A stretch of DNA of 64,000 nucleotides. It comes from an uncultured Slackia sp. (GTDB lineage Bacteria; Actinomycetota; Coriobacteriia; Coriobacteriales; Eggerthellaceae). Numbering within the stretch: the first letter of the stretch is position 1; each line of letters begins with the position of its first letter. The notes under the pieces are model-generated. The model was given only the letters and a program-made list of their open reading frames with translations. It searched no databases and had not been told where the DNA came from. The stretch lies in NCBI RefSeq assembly GCF_934630525.1, contig NZ_CAKTVX010000007.1, positions 62,001 through 126,000 on the forward strand, read 5' to 3'. Shown piece by piece: positions 23,880 through 32,848 of this stretch. The position numbers were made by a program, and so were the translations under genes.

Positions 23880-26240
23880 TCAATCACCTTCCTTGCTCGA
23901 GGGGTTGGCCTTTTTGACGATGCGGACAAGCGTCGAGCGCAGGCCCGGCGTCATGTATTCGTTGCTGTAGTACTTGCTCGAGGTGAGTACGTTTGCATTG
24001 CACATGTCGTTTGGGTAGTCTTCCTTGTCGAGCGCTTTGCATCCTTGCCACCAGCCATGCGGAATCACGCATATGCGCGGGTCGAGGCCGACCGTGGGGC
24101 GTGCTTTCATCACGATGCGCCCTGTTGGGCTTTCCACGAAACACCAGTCTCCATACGCAATGCCCAGCTCATCGGCCACGCTCTGGTGGAACATGACCTG
24201 CGGATCGGGAACGATTTCGCGCAGTTGGGGAATGCCCCGGTACGCCGAGTGGTAATAGACTGGATAGCGGCGCCCCGTGACAGCGGTCAGCGGGTATTCT
24301 TCGGCAATTTCCGGCGTGGTGTACACGCTTTGTTTCGGCTCGCTCGCGCTGGGGAACGGGTTCAGCCCGCTCATGAGGCCGACTGTGAAATACAGCTCAG
24401 CGCGGCCCGTACCCGTGGGTGCTGCAATGCCGTTTTGTTCGTAGTCGCGGCTCGGCATCTGGGGCACGTGGTGGATCCATTGCTTCTTGAGCTCGTTCCA
24501 TGTGATGCCCGCATGGGTCTGCTCAAGCTGCCATTCGAACAGCTCGTCATCGGTTTCCCATGGCCACCAATCGGGGTGCAGGCGTCGGCCCAGTGTGCGC
24601 CAGAACCACACGTCGCTTCGACGCTCATAGAGCGGTTCGACGGCATGTTGCTGGGCGAATACCCACTCGCTGCACACCTCGTCGGCCAGGTAGTCGCGCT
24701 CGGCCCAATGCGTCGAAGGCAGCACCAAATCGGCTAGCTGTGCGGTGGGTGACATGTAGTAATCCATTGTGCAGAGCAAATCGAGGTTCATCAGACCCTC
24801 GCGCACCTTCTTGGTATCCTCCGACCACGACAGCGGGTTTCCCTGTACGTGAATATAGCCTTTGATTGGGTAAGGCTTGCCGGTTTTCATTGCCTCGAAG
24901 CACATAGCGGTGTTCGACGAGCCGTTGAATGTGCCCGCTGCGCGTTCGTCTTTCAGTCGTTTCTCTTCGTGCGTCTCGGGGTTGGCGCCCGAGAGGGTGA
25001 ACATCTGATTCCAGAACGGCATGGAAAGGTTGCCGCCCTTTTTCTCAAGGTTTCCGCAGATGGCGATGATGATATTGATGAGTTGGATGGAATCGCGGCA
25101 ATTCGTCTGTTCTTCGATGCCTTGGAAGACCTCGATGCATGCGCTGGGGGCTGTTGCATAGGTACGTGCGCTTTCGCGAATCACCTCTGCGGGACACCAG
25201 CATTTTTCGGCAGCCGCCTCGGGCGTCCACTCATCGGCAATTTCCTTCAGGCCAATCCAGACGGTTTTTACAGGTATCGGATTGCCGTCGGCCCCGGTTA
25301 CGGTGCCACGGTATTCCAGCTCAACTTCATCGGTGCGCTCCTGCAGCGGGTGCAGCTGGCCATCTTTGCCCATGAACAGCATGACTTGCTGGTTGCCGCC
25401 TTCTTTTACCAGTGACTCATTGAGCGGAGCGTTCACGCCTTCGATGATGAGCATGGGCGCATTGGTGAACTTCTTCGTGAAATAATCGTCGTAGAGGCCC
25501 TCGTTCATAATCACGTTGAGCCATGCCATCGCCAAATAGGTGTCGGATCCTGGGCGAAGGCCCACGAAATGATCGGCTTTTGCCGCAAGCGGGTGCTCGA
25601 AGAATGGGTCGATGACGATGAGCTTGGCGCCGCGGTCGCGCGAGCGACCGACTTGGCCCGACGTATACGTGGCTTCGGTCCACATAGTGTTGCAGCCCCA
25701 CATCACGATGCAGTCGGAACTGTCGAAGTCGACACCATCGAATATGGGGAACATGCCGAATTGCAGAATGGACTGCACCATCATAGGCACCAGGCAGATG
25801 TTGCCTGGCGACAGCGAGTGGTTCACTGCGCCGCCGGCATTCGACGAACGGCTCGTCCACTGATTGGTGCCGCGGCCTGTGCCTTGGCCATACGCAACGG
25901 CTTCGGCTCCGTATTCGTCGCAGATTTCTTCGATGCGTTGCGCAAGCCATTCGATGGCCTCGTCCCAGGTGATGCGCTCCCACTGACCTGCGCCGCGCGG
26001 CGTACCGGCTTTGCGCCGCAACGGATAACGCAGCCTGTCGGGGTCATAGAGTATCTTCGGCGCGGCGAGGCCCTTTGCGCACATGCGGCCTTGGCTGCGC
26101 GGATCTTCCGGGTTGCCCTTGACCCCTACGAGCTTTCCGTTCTTGTCTACCTCGCATAAGACTCCGCATTTCGCATGGCATTCGAAGCAGTTAGTCTTCA
26201 CGATTTTGCCGCCATCGGGCAGCTGTACGACAGACGACAC
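23880..26240 (-). CDS. Molybdopterin oxidoreductase catalytic subunit (DMSO reductase family)
   Basis: 786 residues, GTG start with GGGGGA upstream. The N-terminal [4Fe-4S] motif has C18, C21 and C25 (NCFECHAKC) with a later RMCAKG Cys. The molybdopterin domain follows (ITWDEAIEWLAQRI, YGQGTGRGTNQW, VMWGCNTMWTEATY), with a C-terminal Molydop_binding domain (YPVYYHSAYRGIPQLREIVP and FHQSVADELGIAYGDWC). There is no TAT signal, so it may act in the cytoplasm or be exported with another subunit. A Cys in SLSPGNICLVP is a candidate Mo ligand, but I cannot confirm it. Coriobacteria use many such paralogues to reduce or dehydroxylate diet- or drug-derived compounds. The substrate here is unknown. 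Confidence 0.88.
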   Translation of the reverse strand: MSSVVQLPDGGKIVKTNCFECHAKCGVLCEVDKNGKLVGVKGNPEDPRSQGRMCAKGLAAPKILYDPDRLRYPLRRKAGTPRGAGQWERITWDEAIEWLAQRIEEICDEYGAEAVAYGQGTGRGTNQWTSRSSNAGGAVNHSLSPGNICLVPMMVQSILQFGMFPIFDGVDFDSSDCIVMWGCNTMWTEATYTSGQVGRSRDRGAKLIVIDPFFEHPLAAKADHFVGLRPGSDTYLAMAWLNVIMNEGLYDDYFTKKFTNAPMLIIEGVNAPLNESLVKEGGNQQVMLFMGKDGQLHPLQERTDEVELEYRGTVTGADGNPIPVKTVWIGLKEIADEWTPEAAAEKCWCPAEVIRESARTYATAPSACIEVFQGIEEQTNCRDSIQLINIIIAICGNLEKKGGNLSMPFWNQMFTLSGANPETHEEKRLKDERAAGTFNGSSNTAMCFEAMKTGKPYPIKGYIHVQGNPLSWSEDTKKVREGLMNLDLLCTMDYYMSPTAQLADLVLPSTHWAERDYLADEVCSEWVFAQQHAVEPLYERRSDVWFWRTLGRRLHPDWWPWETDDELFEWQLEQTHAGITWNELKKQWIHHVPQMPSRDYEQNGIAAPTGTGRAELYFTVGLMSGLNPFPSASEPKQSVYTTPEIAEEYPLTAVTGRRYPVYYHSAYRGIPQLREIVPDPQVMFHQSVADELGIAYGDWCFVESPTGRIVMKARPTVGLDPRICVIPHGWWQGCKALDKEDYPNDMCNANVLTSSKYYSNEYMTPGLRSTLVRIVKKANPSSKEGD

Positions 26241-26345
26241 GTTTCCCCCTTTCGCCTGTTTTCCTTGCCATCGATTGTGGCGGTGCTTGCCATGCTCGGC
26301 AAACAGGGAAACGGGGTTGGCGGCACAAGGAAATGTTGTTAAGGA

Positions 26346-26546
26346 TTAGTTGAGCCAGATGCCGTGCTTCAGGGAAATTGCGCGAAGTTTGCATGCGGAA
26401 GCACACGATCCGCATGCATCGCATAGGTCGTAGTTGATTTGGGCATTCTCCATGTCGATTTTGATAGCTCCGCGCGGACATGCCTTTGCGCACGCGCCGC
26501 ATCTACAGCATGCCGCAGTGTTAATTGCGTAGCGTCGCGTTTTCAT
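26346..26546 (-). CDS. Small 2x[4Fe-4S] ferredoxin-like protein
   Basis: 66 residues with two ferredoxin clusters: CCRCGACAKACP and CDACGSCASACK. The start ATG overlaps the LysR stop by four nt (ATGA), and the molybdenum subunit starts 105 nt downstream. It may be an extra electron carrier or maturation partner for the reductase. Confidence 0.82.
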   Translation of the reverse strand: MKTRRYAINTAACCRCGACAKACPRGAIKIDMENAQINYDLCDACGSCASACKLRAISLKHGIWLN

Positions 26547-27547
26547 GGATGGCTCCGATTCCAGTTATAGCCGAATGCGTCGCCTGTAAGCGACCCATAT
26601 CGTTCCTGGTAAGGGGCGCATGCCATTGCAAGGTACTTTCGCAGAAAGTTCGCGAATTGCGCTTCGGGCGTGTCGGGCGCGACGTTTCCCAGAAAACCTA
26701 TCGAGAAGTACACGCTGTCTTTAATGGGAACGAACGCGGTCGAGCCATGCTGGCGCTGCAGATAGCTTGAGAAAGAGTCGCTGAACGTGACGGCGCCGTC
26801 TCGCTCCATGGCGCGCGCGAGCATGCTCGTGTTGGTCGTATTTTGCTGGATGTTGGGTTCGAGCCCGTTGAAGAGCTTGCCCACCACTTTATTGAGGAAG
26901 GGCTCGCTGTAGAACACGATAGGGTATTTGCACAGCTCATCGCGCGTAATTGAATCCTTGCTCGCCAACGCGCAGCTTGTCGAGCATGCTGCCATAAGCT
27001 CAGAATTCACGAGGGGCTCGAACTCGTGGTTCATGCGGCTAATCGTTTTGTCCATGCCCGGCATGCAGCAGATGATTGCGAGTGGCTGGCGTCCTTGCTG
27101 TGTCGCGCGACGTGCCGATGGGTATCCCTCAGCGAAATCGTCGACAATACGGAAGAGATCGCGTTCGGTGACGCGCAGTCGCGTTCCGGGCGTTGTCGCT
27201 TCGTAATCGAGGAACAATTCTTCGAGTGCTGCCGAGGCAAACGGCGTGGTAAGGATCTCGACGGTATGGAGGTTTTGCGTCGTTGCTTCCATGGGCGCCG
27301 ACGCGATTGCCAGCATGCGCCGGTGGGAATCGATGATGCGTTGGGCCTCCGAGGCAATTGCCCTCCCCCGCTCGGTGAGCTCGAGTTTGGGGCCGCCGCG
27401 TGTGAATAGGGGCGTGCCGAGCTCTTTCTCAAGTGCTTTAAGGGCCGAGGACACACCCTGCTGCGATATGAAATGCTGTTTAGCGGTACGAGAAACCGAG
27501 CCGTGTTCGGCGACGGATAAAAACAACTCAAGTGATTCGATGCGCAT
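26543..27547 (-). CDS. LysR-family transcriptional regulator
   Basis: 334 residues. The N-terminal winged HTH has MRIESLELFLSVAEHGSVSR, then QQGVSSALKALEKELGTPLF. The C-terminal periplasmic-binding-like effector domain follows. ATG 27547 is preceded by AAGGGGG. It is the first gene of a colinear unit (LysR, ferredoxin, DmsA, DmsB, DmsC) with a four-nt overlap to the ferredoxin, so it probably regulates the reductase operon in response to substrate. LysR regulators are usually divergent from their targets; here it is co-directional. Confidence 0.88.
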   Translation of the reverse strand: MRIESLELFLSVAEHGSVSRTAKQHFISQQGVSSALKALEKELGTPLFTRGGPKLELTERGRAIASEAQRIIDSHRRMLAIASAPMEATTQNLHTVEILTTPFASAALEELFLDYEATTPGTRLRVTERDLFRIVDDFAEGYPSARRATQQGRQPLAIICCMPGMDKTISRMNHEFEPLVNSELMAACSTSCALASKDSITRDELCKYPIVFYSEPFLNKVVGKLFNGLEPNIQQNTTNTSMLARAMERDGAVTFSDSFSSYLQRQHGSTAFVPIKDSVYFSIGFLGNVAPDTPEAQFANFLRKYLAMACAPYQERYGSLTGDAFGYNWNRSHP

Positions 27548-27863
27548 GCGGCCCCCTTGATTTTCGCCTCATAGCATAGCATGTGGGCTCTCGGCTGCGT
27601 TGGGTATCTCCTTCGGTACGGGCTGTGGTTTGCCTTTGCTTGTGCACGCCCGTCAAAAAACTTTTCGTTTGCCCGCTCGCGTTCGATGTTTTCTTTCGCG
27701 GTAGGTTTAGGAACCGGGTGTAATGCCCGACGATAGCTTTTTGGTCGCGTTCTATGAAAATGCCCTGGGGTTCGCGGAAAACAATCTGTCTCGAGAAGAT
27801 CTTAATGCGCGCCCCTTTTCGAGAATCCCGATTTGCTGCGCAACGTCGATCCGAAAGAGGCGC
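27548..27863. other. Intergenic interval without a recognised gene
   Basis: 316 bases between the LysR start and the 3' end of the next minus-strand gene. A plus-strand frame opens at 27723 (MPDDSFLVAFYENALGF) but runs into antisense of the neighbour and has no RBS. I see no RNA or terminator. Confidence 0.4.
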
Positions 27864-28694
27864 TTAGGCGGAATGCATCTCCTGGTTCCTCTTTTTAATC
27901 GCTTCGTTGACGTTTTCGGCATATTCTTCGTAGTTCTTTGGCTTCAGGGGGTACAGAGGCGCGAACATTTCAACTTCGCCCTCTTCCGTTACGAACGAGC
28001 CTGTGAGTATCTGTCTTTTGCAGAAGCCTCTGAAGTCACCAAAATATGCGAAATCTTCGGCATAGTATTGAAGCGAATCGAAGATGCGCATCAAATTCGC
28101 TTTCACTTTTTCGAATTGTCCATCATCGAAAAAGAGCTTCGACGCCTCTCGTACAAACGCCGATGCGCCGCGCTGGTGATTGGTCGATGAAACTTCGGGA
28201 CAGGCATAGAATGTTTTCAAGCACAGTAAGGTTACATCAATCCTGTCGTAAACGCCCCTTTCCCCACCACGGGCCTGGTTGAGCGTTTCATGGAATCCGC
28301 CGCTGTTTCCTCGCGGGAACAGGACATGGCCCCCGAGCTTTCGACTTTCTTTAAGGAACTCGCGAATGCGGGAGTCTGCCTCTGGGGCGTCAATTCCGTG
28401 TTCTGAATAGTAATCTTTAAGCCAGTGCACGCTCGGGCCAAGGTAGTCTACGGAGAGCAGAATCTTTTGGCTGCCTGATAGCACCTCGATGTCTCGGAAG
28501 GGTCTACTTTGGGAGGGGTTGCGCCCATAATTCTTTTCGGCGGAAACCCGCGCTTCATTCGTCTGGGGTCCCCAAAAAGCCTCTACCAAGCCTTCTTTGA
28601 GGATTATCGATTCGGAATCGGGGTCGGGGCGATTGTCGAGATCGTAGTTTGCCGTGGCCAAATCGTGCAGGTAATTGAATTCAAGAGAATGCAT
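27864..28694 (-). CDS. Conserved hypothetical protein (DUF6994-like)
   Basis: 276 residues from ATG 28694, chosen because GGAGG lies six nt upstream (the frame is open eight codons further). Features include NYLHDLATANYDLDNRPDPD, LFPRGNSGGFHETLNQARG and an RIFDSLQYYAEDFAYFGDF segment. I recall such proteins as small uncharacterised DUFs in gut bacteria, often cargo in variable regions. There are no membrane segments or catalytic motif that I can name. It is a single gene with a short gap to the phosphatase at 28775-29545 upstream. Confidence 0.6.
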   Translation of the reverse strand: MHSLEFNYLHDLATANYDLDNRPDPDSESIILKEGLVEAFWGPQTNEARVSAEKNYGRNPSQSRPFRDIEVLSGSQKILLSVDYLGPSVHWLKDYYSEHGIDAPEADSRIREFLKESRKLGGHVLFPRGNSGGFHETLNQARGGERGVYDRIDVTLLCLKTFYACPEVSSTNHQRGASAFVREASKLFFDDGQFEKVKANLMRIFDSLQYYAEDFAYFGDFRGFCKRQILTGSFVTEEGEVEMFAPLYPLKPKNYEEYAENVNEAIKKRNQEMHSA

Positions 28695-28774
28695 TGAGCC
28701 CTCCATTTGTCTATACATTCATGGTCTCGATTGCTGCCGAGGCGCGGTGGTCCGCTTGAAGGCTGTCCACGGCG

Positions 28775-29545
28775 CTAAAGACGCCTTTTGCGCGGCCACA
28801 GCTCCCAGTACTCCTCTGTGCTTTCGTCGTAGGCAAACACGGGGATCTGCCCCGTTTTCATGACGGCGCCGTCGATATAGAAATGCGACGCGCCGTCGTG
28901 CCACACGCCTTCGTAGCCCGCAATGCCCGAGACAGTTTCGGTGGCGATGTGCCCGCTTATGATGTCGAGCGCGAATTTTTGCCCCACGAATTCCGGCTGC
29001 ATAGTCGTGAAGGCCTCCTCAAATGTGCCTATTCGCCACAAATCGCCCGCGTCTTCGTCGATTCCAGCATGCACGAAGACCTGCTTGTATGGCGTTTCGT
29101 AGTAATATGAAAGTTTCCGTATCCAGGAAAGCACATCGGCGTGGTTCGTTTTCATGCAATCGACGACGAATCGGTAGGCTTCTTCGAACTTTCTACGCGC
29201 GAGCAGGCGTTTTACCTGGCTAAACGCATCTTCCTCAAGAAAGCTTTTTGCAGTTGCGAGGTTGGAATCAGCAAGAATCCAACCTTGAGTAAACGCCGGG
29301 TCGCCGACCATGGCGCAGTATTCCAACAGCATTTCCTCGTGGTTGCCTCTTAGTGCGATTACCTGACCAGGATAAACGCGCTGGAGCTCCATGATTTTTT
29401 GGTAGACCTCAAGGCTCGCCGGGCCCCGGTCGCAGTAATCGCCGCACAGGATAAGCGTCGAATGCCCATCCGACAGGTCGACGAAGGAAAGCGATTTTTC
29501 GAAGGCGTCGATGCAGCCATGGATGTCGCTCATTGCATAAATCAT
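28775..29545 (-). CDS. Metallophosphoesterase, PPP-type serine/threonine phosphatase-like
   Basis: 256 residues from ATG 29545 (AGGAAGAG upstream). Metal-binding motifs are in order: MSDIHGC (GDxHG-like), CGDYCDRGP (GDxVDRG) and RGNHEEM (GNHE), with a later VHAGIDED and a late HIATETVSG segment. This is the bacterial PrpA/PrpE-like phosphoprotein phosphatase or diadenosine-tetraphosphatase group. It could dephosphorylate protein or Ap4A. Context does not discriminate, although kinase-like genes lie 4 kb away. Confidence 0.85.
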   Translation of the reverse strand: MIYAMSDIHGCIDAFEKSLSFVDLSDGHSTLILCGDYCDRGPASLEVYQKIMELQRVYPGQVIALRGNHEEMLLEYCAMVGDPAFTQGWILADSNLATAKSFLEEDAFSQVKRLLARRKFEEAYRFVVDCMKTNHADVLSWIRKLSYYYETPYKQVFVHAGIDEDAGDLWRIGTFEEAFTTMQPEFVGQKFALDIISGHIATETVSGIAGYEGVWHDGASHFYIDGAVMKTGQIPVFAYDESTEEYWELWPRKRRL

Positions 29546-29604
29546 AGGCGGGCTCTTCCTAGGTTGTAGCCGTTTGCAATGGGGCGGTTTTCCCAATAAG
29601 GTAC

Positions 29605-29646
29605 GCGGGCGTGCTCCCGCCATTAATAATACGGGAGTACACCCGC
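29605..29646. other. Long imperfect hairpin
   Basis: A 15-bp stem (GCGGGCGTGCTCCCG against CGGGAGTACACCCGC, one mismatch and one G-T) surrounds a 12-nt A+T-rich loop. It lies upstream of the phosphatase and has no T-run. It may be a transcript boundary or an operator. Confidence 0.4.
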
Positions 29647-29703
29647 CCTGTCAATGAGAAATAGAGGCTAGGGCCTTTTGTCTCCATAAGCTTTTCTTTT
29701 TAG

Positions 29704-30144
29704 TTATGCCAGGCGGTTGAAGACACCGCTGAAGCAGTCGCGTTCGTGGTGTTCGATGGCGTACAGTGCGCGCAGCACGGCCCGTAGGGCAAAATTGGTG
29801 TACACCATGCGCACGCCCGGGAAATCGAGCTTTGCGAGCGCGGCGCGAAAGGCTTCGAGCTTCAAGAAGAACGCTTCGGATCCAAACAAAGAGGCTTCGT
29901 AGCGTGTGGCGCCGTCGAAAGAAGCAGGAACGTCGAATACGGCGAGTGGCATGCCTATAAGCGCGTAAAAGTTGATTTTGCCGTATTCCTCTTCGAATGA
30001 ATCAACGCGTTCGAGCGCATATTCGATGCAGGCGGTAAAAGAAGGCATGTTGGAGATGCCGTCCCTTACGCAGCATTTCGCGGCAAAGGGAACAAGGATG
30101 GCGACCTCTCGGGCGCATTTCACGTTCTTCTTTTGCAGGGCCAT
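29704..30144 (-). CDS. Hypothetical protein downstream of the ABC exporter
   Basis: 146 residues from ATG 30144, with AAGGGGAA six nt upstream. No family is recognised. It is a soluble helical protein with scattered Cys (CVRDG, KCC) and a conserved-looking centre (FYALIGMPLAVFDVPASFDG). It follows the exporter by 98 nt on the same strand and may be the last gene of the peptide-maturation-like cassette. A short hairpin at 30196-30211 lies between them. Confidence 0.5.
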   Translation of the reverse strand: MALQKKNVKCAREVAILVPFAAKCCVRDGISNMPSFTACIEYALERVDSFEEEYGKINFYALIGMPLAVFDVPASFDGATRYEASLFGSEAFFLKLEAFRAALAKLDFPGVRMVYTNFALRAVLRALYAIEHHERDCFSGVFNRLA

Positions 30145-30242
30145 GCGTTTCCCCTTAAGCGATATAGGTTCGATGCGGAATAGCGTCCTAAGTATGCGGG
30201 TGTTCGCCCGCTTTTGCAAACGGCTTTTCAAGCAGCGAGGCC

Positions 30243-32018
30243 CTAGCGCACCTCATTCATCACGCCATTTTCTACACGAAGGCGCATGGTCGCGAATTCG
30301 CGAGCTTTTGCGCGATGCGCGGCAACGAAAACCGTCTTGTCGGGTAGAGCGGCAATATTGGCAAGCACTGCGGCTTCGGTTGCATCATCGAGTGCGCTTG
30401 TAACCTCATCGAGCACCATGACGGGCGCGCCGGAACATATTGCGCGCGCAATGGCCAAGCGTTGCAGCTGACCTTGGGAAAGCCCCTGCCCATGCTCGCC
30501 GATCATCGTGTCGAGCTCCAAGGGAAGCTCTTTTACGAAGTTCCATGCGCACGCCGCTTTGCAGGCGCGTTCGATTTGGTCGTCGCTCGCGTCGGAAGCT
30601 GCGAAGGCCACATTTTCGCGCACCGTTCCCGCGAATAGGAAGTTGTCCTGCGGCACGTAGGCGAACACCCCGGGCGGAACTTGGGATGCGGCGCACGATG
30701 CGACATTTCCGTCGCGAGCAAGCTCGTATGCGAACCCTTCGGCGTCATAGGCGCCGAGCACCAACTTGAACAACGTAGATTTGCCCGAACCAGAAGGCCC
30801 TTCCACAACCACGAAGGATCCCTTGGGAACAAAGGCGTCCACGCAGGTCAAGCTAACGTCATTGTCTTCAAGAAAAGCTTCCGCCGCCTGGGTCGAAGCG
30901 TCATTCCCTGAAGCACATGTCGCTTCGCTTTCCGCTTCGTCTTCTCCTTCGCTGTAGGAAAACGCCACGTTTTTTATGCTCACGCCCGTAAGGCGCTCGT
31001 AGAATTCCGTCGCGGTTAAGGGCAGGCGATTTTCCGAATGCGGCAGTTCCGTAACTTCCATTAGGCGTTCCGTCGATGCAAGCGTTTGATAGAGCTGCGG
31101 CAGCAGGCCCGACAAGTTCGAAACCGGAGCCTGGATGCGCGCGACCAGCTGCAGCACCGCCATAAGCGTGCCGTAGCTCATGGTGCCGTGCAAAAGCTCG
31201 AACGCGCACCACGTGAGCGCCACGGCGTACAGCGCGTTGAAGAAGAACGAGAAGCTGGCGTTGGCGGCAATAGAGTATCCACGACGGCGCATTTGGGCGG
31301 TGAAGTGGTCCTCCTGCAGCTTGTCGGCGCGCTCGCTCGTGGCGGGCTGAGCGCCAAACGAACGGATGACCAGCTGATGCTCGAGCGCCTCTTGCAGGAA
31401 TACGCGCACGGCGCCTTCTTTTTCTTGCACGGTTTTGTGCAGCGCTTTCAATCGGCCGCGCAGCGTGCGCGCCAGTACGAACGAAACCAATGCCGCCGCC
31501 GCAAACAGCGCAACCATGGGCGGGCTGATGAGCGCGAGCACCGCAATGGCGAACACGAGCTGCATGATCATGGATACGAAGTTCGGGATGATGGTCGCTA
31601 CGCCGTTCGATACGACCTGGACGTCGGAAAACATGCGATTGGACAGTTCGCCGGAATGGAAGCGCAGAACGTTGCGGTAATGCGCGGAGAAAATGCTGTC
31701 GAGCATCGATTTGCGCAAGTCGAGGGCGAAGCGCGCGCGAATGCGTTCTTGCATACTGTTGATGGCGAGGCGCAAGAAAAGTTGCGCAACAATAACGCCC
31801 GCAAGAAGCGCCACGCTTGTCAACAGGCCGTGCGTGTTGCCGGCGACTGCCTGGTCGATAACGGCGCGACATGCCAGCGCAAAGCTTACGAGCACCGCCG
31901 CTTGCAACGTGCACAGCGCAGAAAGCGCAACGATGCCGCCGTGCAGTTCCTTTGACTGCGCAAACAGCCACGCGTAAGTGGCGTTATCGCGTTCGCGCGA
32001 CTCCTTGCTGCGCGTCAT
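30243..32018 (-). CDS. ABC exporter, fused permease-ATPase
   Basis: 591 residues from ATG 32018, which overlaps the upstream peptidase stop by four nt (ATGA). A six-helix ABC_membrane domain (about 20-300) is followed by an ATPase with Walker A GPSGSGKST, signature LSQGQLQR (a variant of LSGGQ) and Walker B VMVLDEVTSALDD. An acidic insert (EGEDEAESEATCASG) lies ahead of the nucleotide domain. There is no C39 peptidase domain, so any leader removal must be done by another protein, such as the S26-type peptidase next to it. The type fits export of peptides or lipids. Confidence 0.85.
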   Translation of the reverse strand: MTRSKESRERDNATYAWLFAQSKELHGGIVALSALCTLQAAVLVSFALACRAVIDQAVAGNTHGLLTSVALLAGVIVAQLFLRLAINSMQERIRARFALDLRKSMLDSIFSAHYRNVLRFHSGELSNRMFSDVQVVSNGVATIIPNFVSMIMQLVFAIAVLALISPPMVALFAAAALVSFVLARTLRGRLKALHKTVQEKEGAVRVFLQEALEHQLVIRSFGAQPATSERADKLQEDHFTAQMRRRGYSIAANASFSFFFNALYAVALTWCAFELLHGTMSYGTLMAVLQLVARIQAPVSNLSGLLPQLYQTLASTERLMEVTELPHSENRLPLTATEFYERLTGVSIKNVAFSYSEGEDEAESEATCASGNDASTQAAEAFLEDNDVSLTCVDAFVPKGSFVVVEGPSGSGKSTLFKLVLGAYDAEGFAYELARDGNVASCAASQVPPGVFAYVPQDNFLFAGTVRENVAFAASDASDDQIERACKAACAWNFVKELPLELDTMIGEHGQGLSQGQLQRLAIARAICSGAPVMVLDEVTSALDDATEAAVLANIAALPDKTVFVAAHRAKAREFATMRLRVENGVMNEVR

Positions 32019-32545
32019 TTCCGCCCCGTTTCGCGCGCATTGTCGCGCTTGAGCAGACCGCACGCTGAAAGAGCACGCTTGGCGGCTCGCCTTGCGGCGG
32101 CGTTTGCACCCTTGCATGCCTTTCGTGTCGGGAACAGGGCCACCCAGAGCTTTGCATACGCATGGTATGCGCGCGAGGTCTCGCAATCGACGCGGCGGCC
32201 ATCGCGATAAAAGCCGCTCAGCACGCCCAGCACGTCTTCGCGTGGGATGTATTCCAAAGCGATGCAATTATCGCCGCAGATCACGTAGCCTTTTTTGGAG
32301 CCATGCTCATAATGCCCCACAACGCGATGCAGCACGTATTTTTCCCCGCGGCGATAGAGCGCCACGTCGTAGCGGCGCAGCTCGCCTTTGGCCGGCACGA
32401 CCATCATCACGTCGTGGCGGTTGCGAAGCATTGGCCACATGGAAATACCTGCAGGAGGCCCCATATAGAAGCCCTCGGTCGCCAAAACTTCTTCGATTGT
32501 GCGTGGTTTTCCTGCCGCAGAGGATATGTCTTTTTCGTTCGTCAT
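32015..32545 (-). CDS. S24/S26-type peptidase (signal-peptidase-like)
   Basis: 176 residues. GISMWPMLRNRHDV carries the catalytic Ser in the SMxP motif. YDVALYRRG, VLHRVVGH and YVICGDN follow the signal-peptidase order. His in the LHRVV motif replaces the Lys of bacterial LepB, as in SipW/ER-type Ser-His enzymes. No N-terminal membrane helix is visible, which is unusual for a true signal peptidase and suggests a dedicated processing enzyme. The C-terminal 50 residues are basic. It lies between the PqqD gene (36-nt gap) and the exporter (4-nt overlap), as expected for a leader peptidase of a modified peptide. Confidence 0.78.
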   Translation of the reverse strand: MTNEKDISSAAGKPRTIEEVLATEGFYMGPPAGISMWPMLRNRHDVMMVVPAKGELRRYDVALYRRGEKYVLHRVVGHYEHGSKKGYVICGDNCIALEYIPREDVLGVLSGFYRDGRRVDCETSRAYHAYAKLWVALFPTRKACKGANAAARRAAKRALSACGLLKRDNARETGRK

Positions 32546-32581
32546 GAATCCGATGCCATTGGGCGCCTCGCTACCAGGCGA

Positions 32582-32848
32582 CTACTCGTCCAGCAGGTCA
32601 GCGGCGCGCAGCTTGTCCAGAAATGCCGCGACATCGGCGTGCGCCGTATCGTCGGAAACGGCATATTCAGCTTGTAGGGCTTGAAACAGCGCGTCTTCCG
32701 TAGTGTTCGCGCCGAGCTTTTCCCAAAGAAACGCGCCGGTGCCATTCAGACGAATCATACAATGACGCTCCATGCTGGCCTCGCCTACCGGCACCACAAC
32801 GTGCTGGCTGCCAACTTTATTCACAATGAAGCCGTCTTTAATTTTCAT
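32582..32848 (-). CDS. PqqD-family (RiPP recognition element) protein
   Basis: 88 residues from ATG 32848, overlapping the kinase-like gene by 11 nt (an upstream in-frame ATG at 32887 lacks an RBS). It reads MKIKDGFIVNKVGSQHVVVP, then MIRLNGTGAFLWEKLG, and ends with VAAFLDKLRAADLLDE. This is a complete PqqD fold of normal size. PqqD domains bind leader peptides (typically with a YxxPxL motif) and present them to modifying enzymes. No radical SAM enzyme or lasso cyclase is adjacent, so the partners are probably the kinase-like protein, nucleotidyltransferase and peptidase of the same cassette. Confidence 0.88.
   Translation of the reverse strand: MKIKDGFIVNKVGSQHVVVPVGEASMERHCMIRLNGTGAFLWEKLGANTTEDALFQALQAEYAVSDDTAHADVAAFLDKLRAADLLDE

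Noticed and set aside
27723..28190. 155-codon plus-strand frame starting MPDDSFLVAFYENALGF
   Set aside because: No RBS, and most of it is antisense to the gene at 27864-28694.
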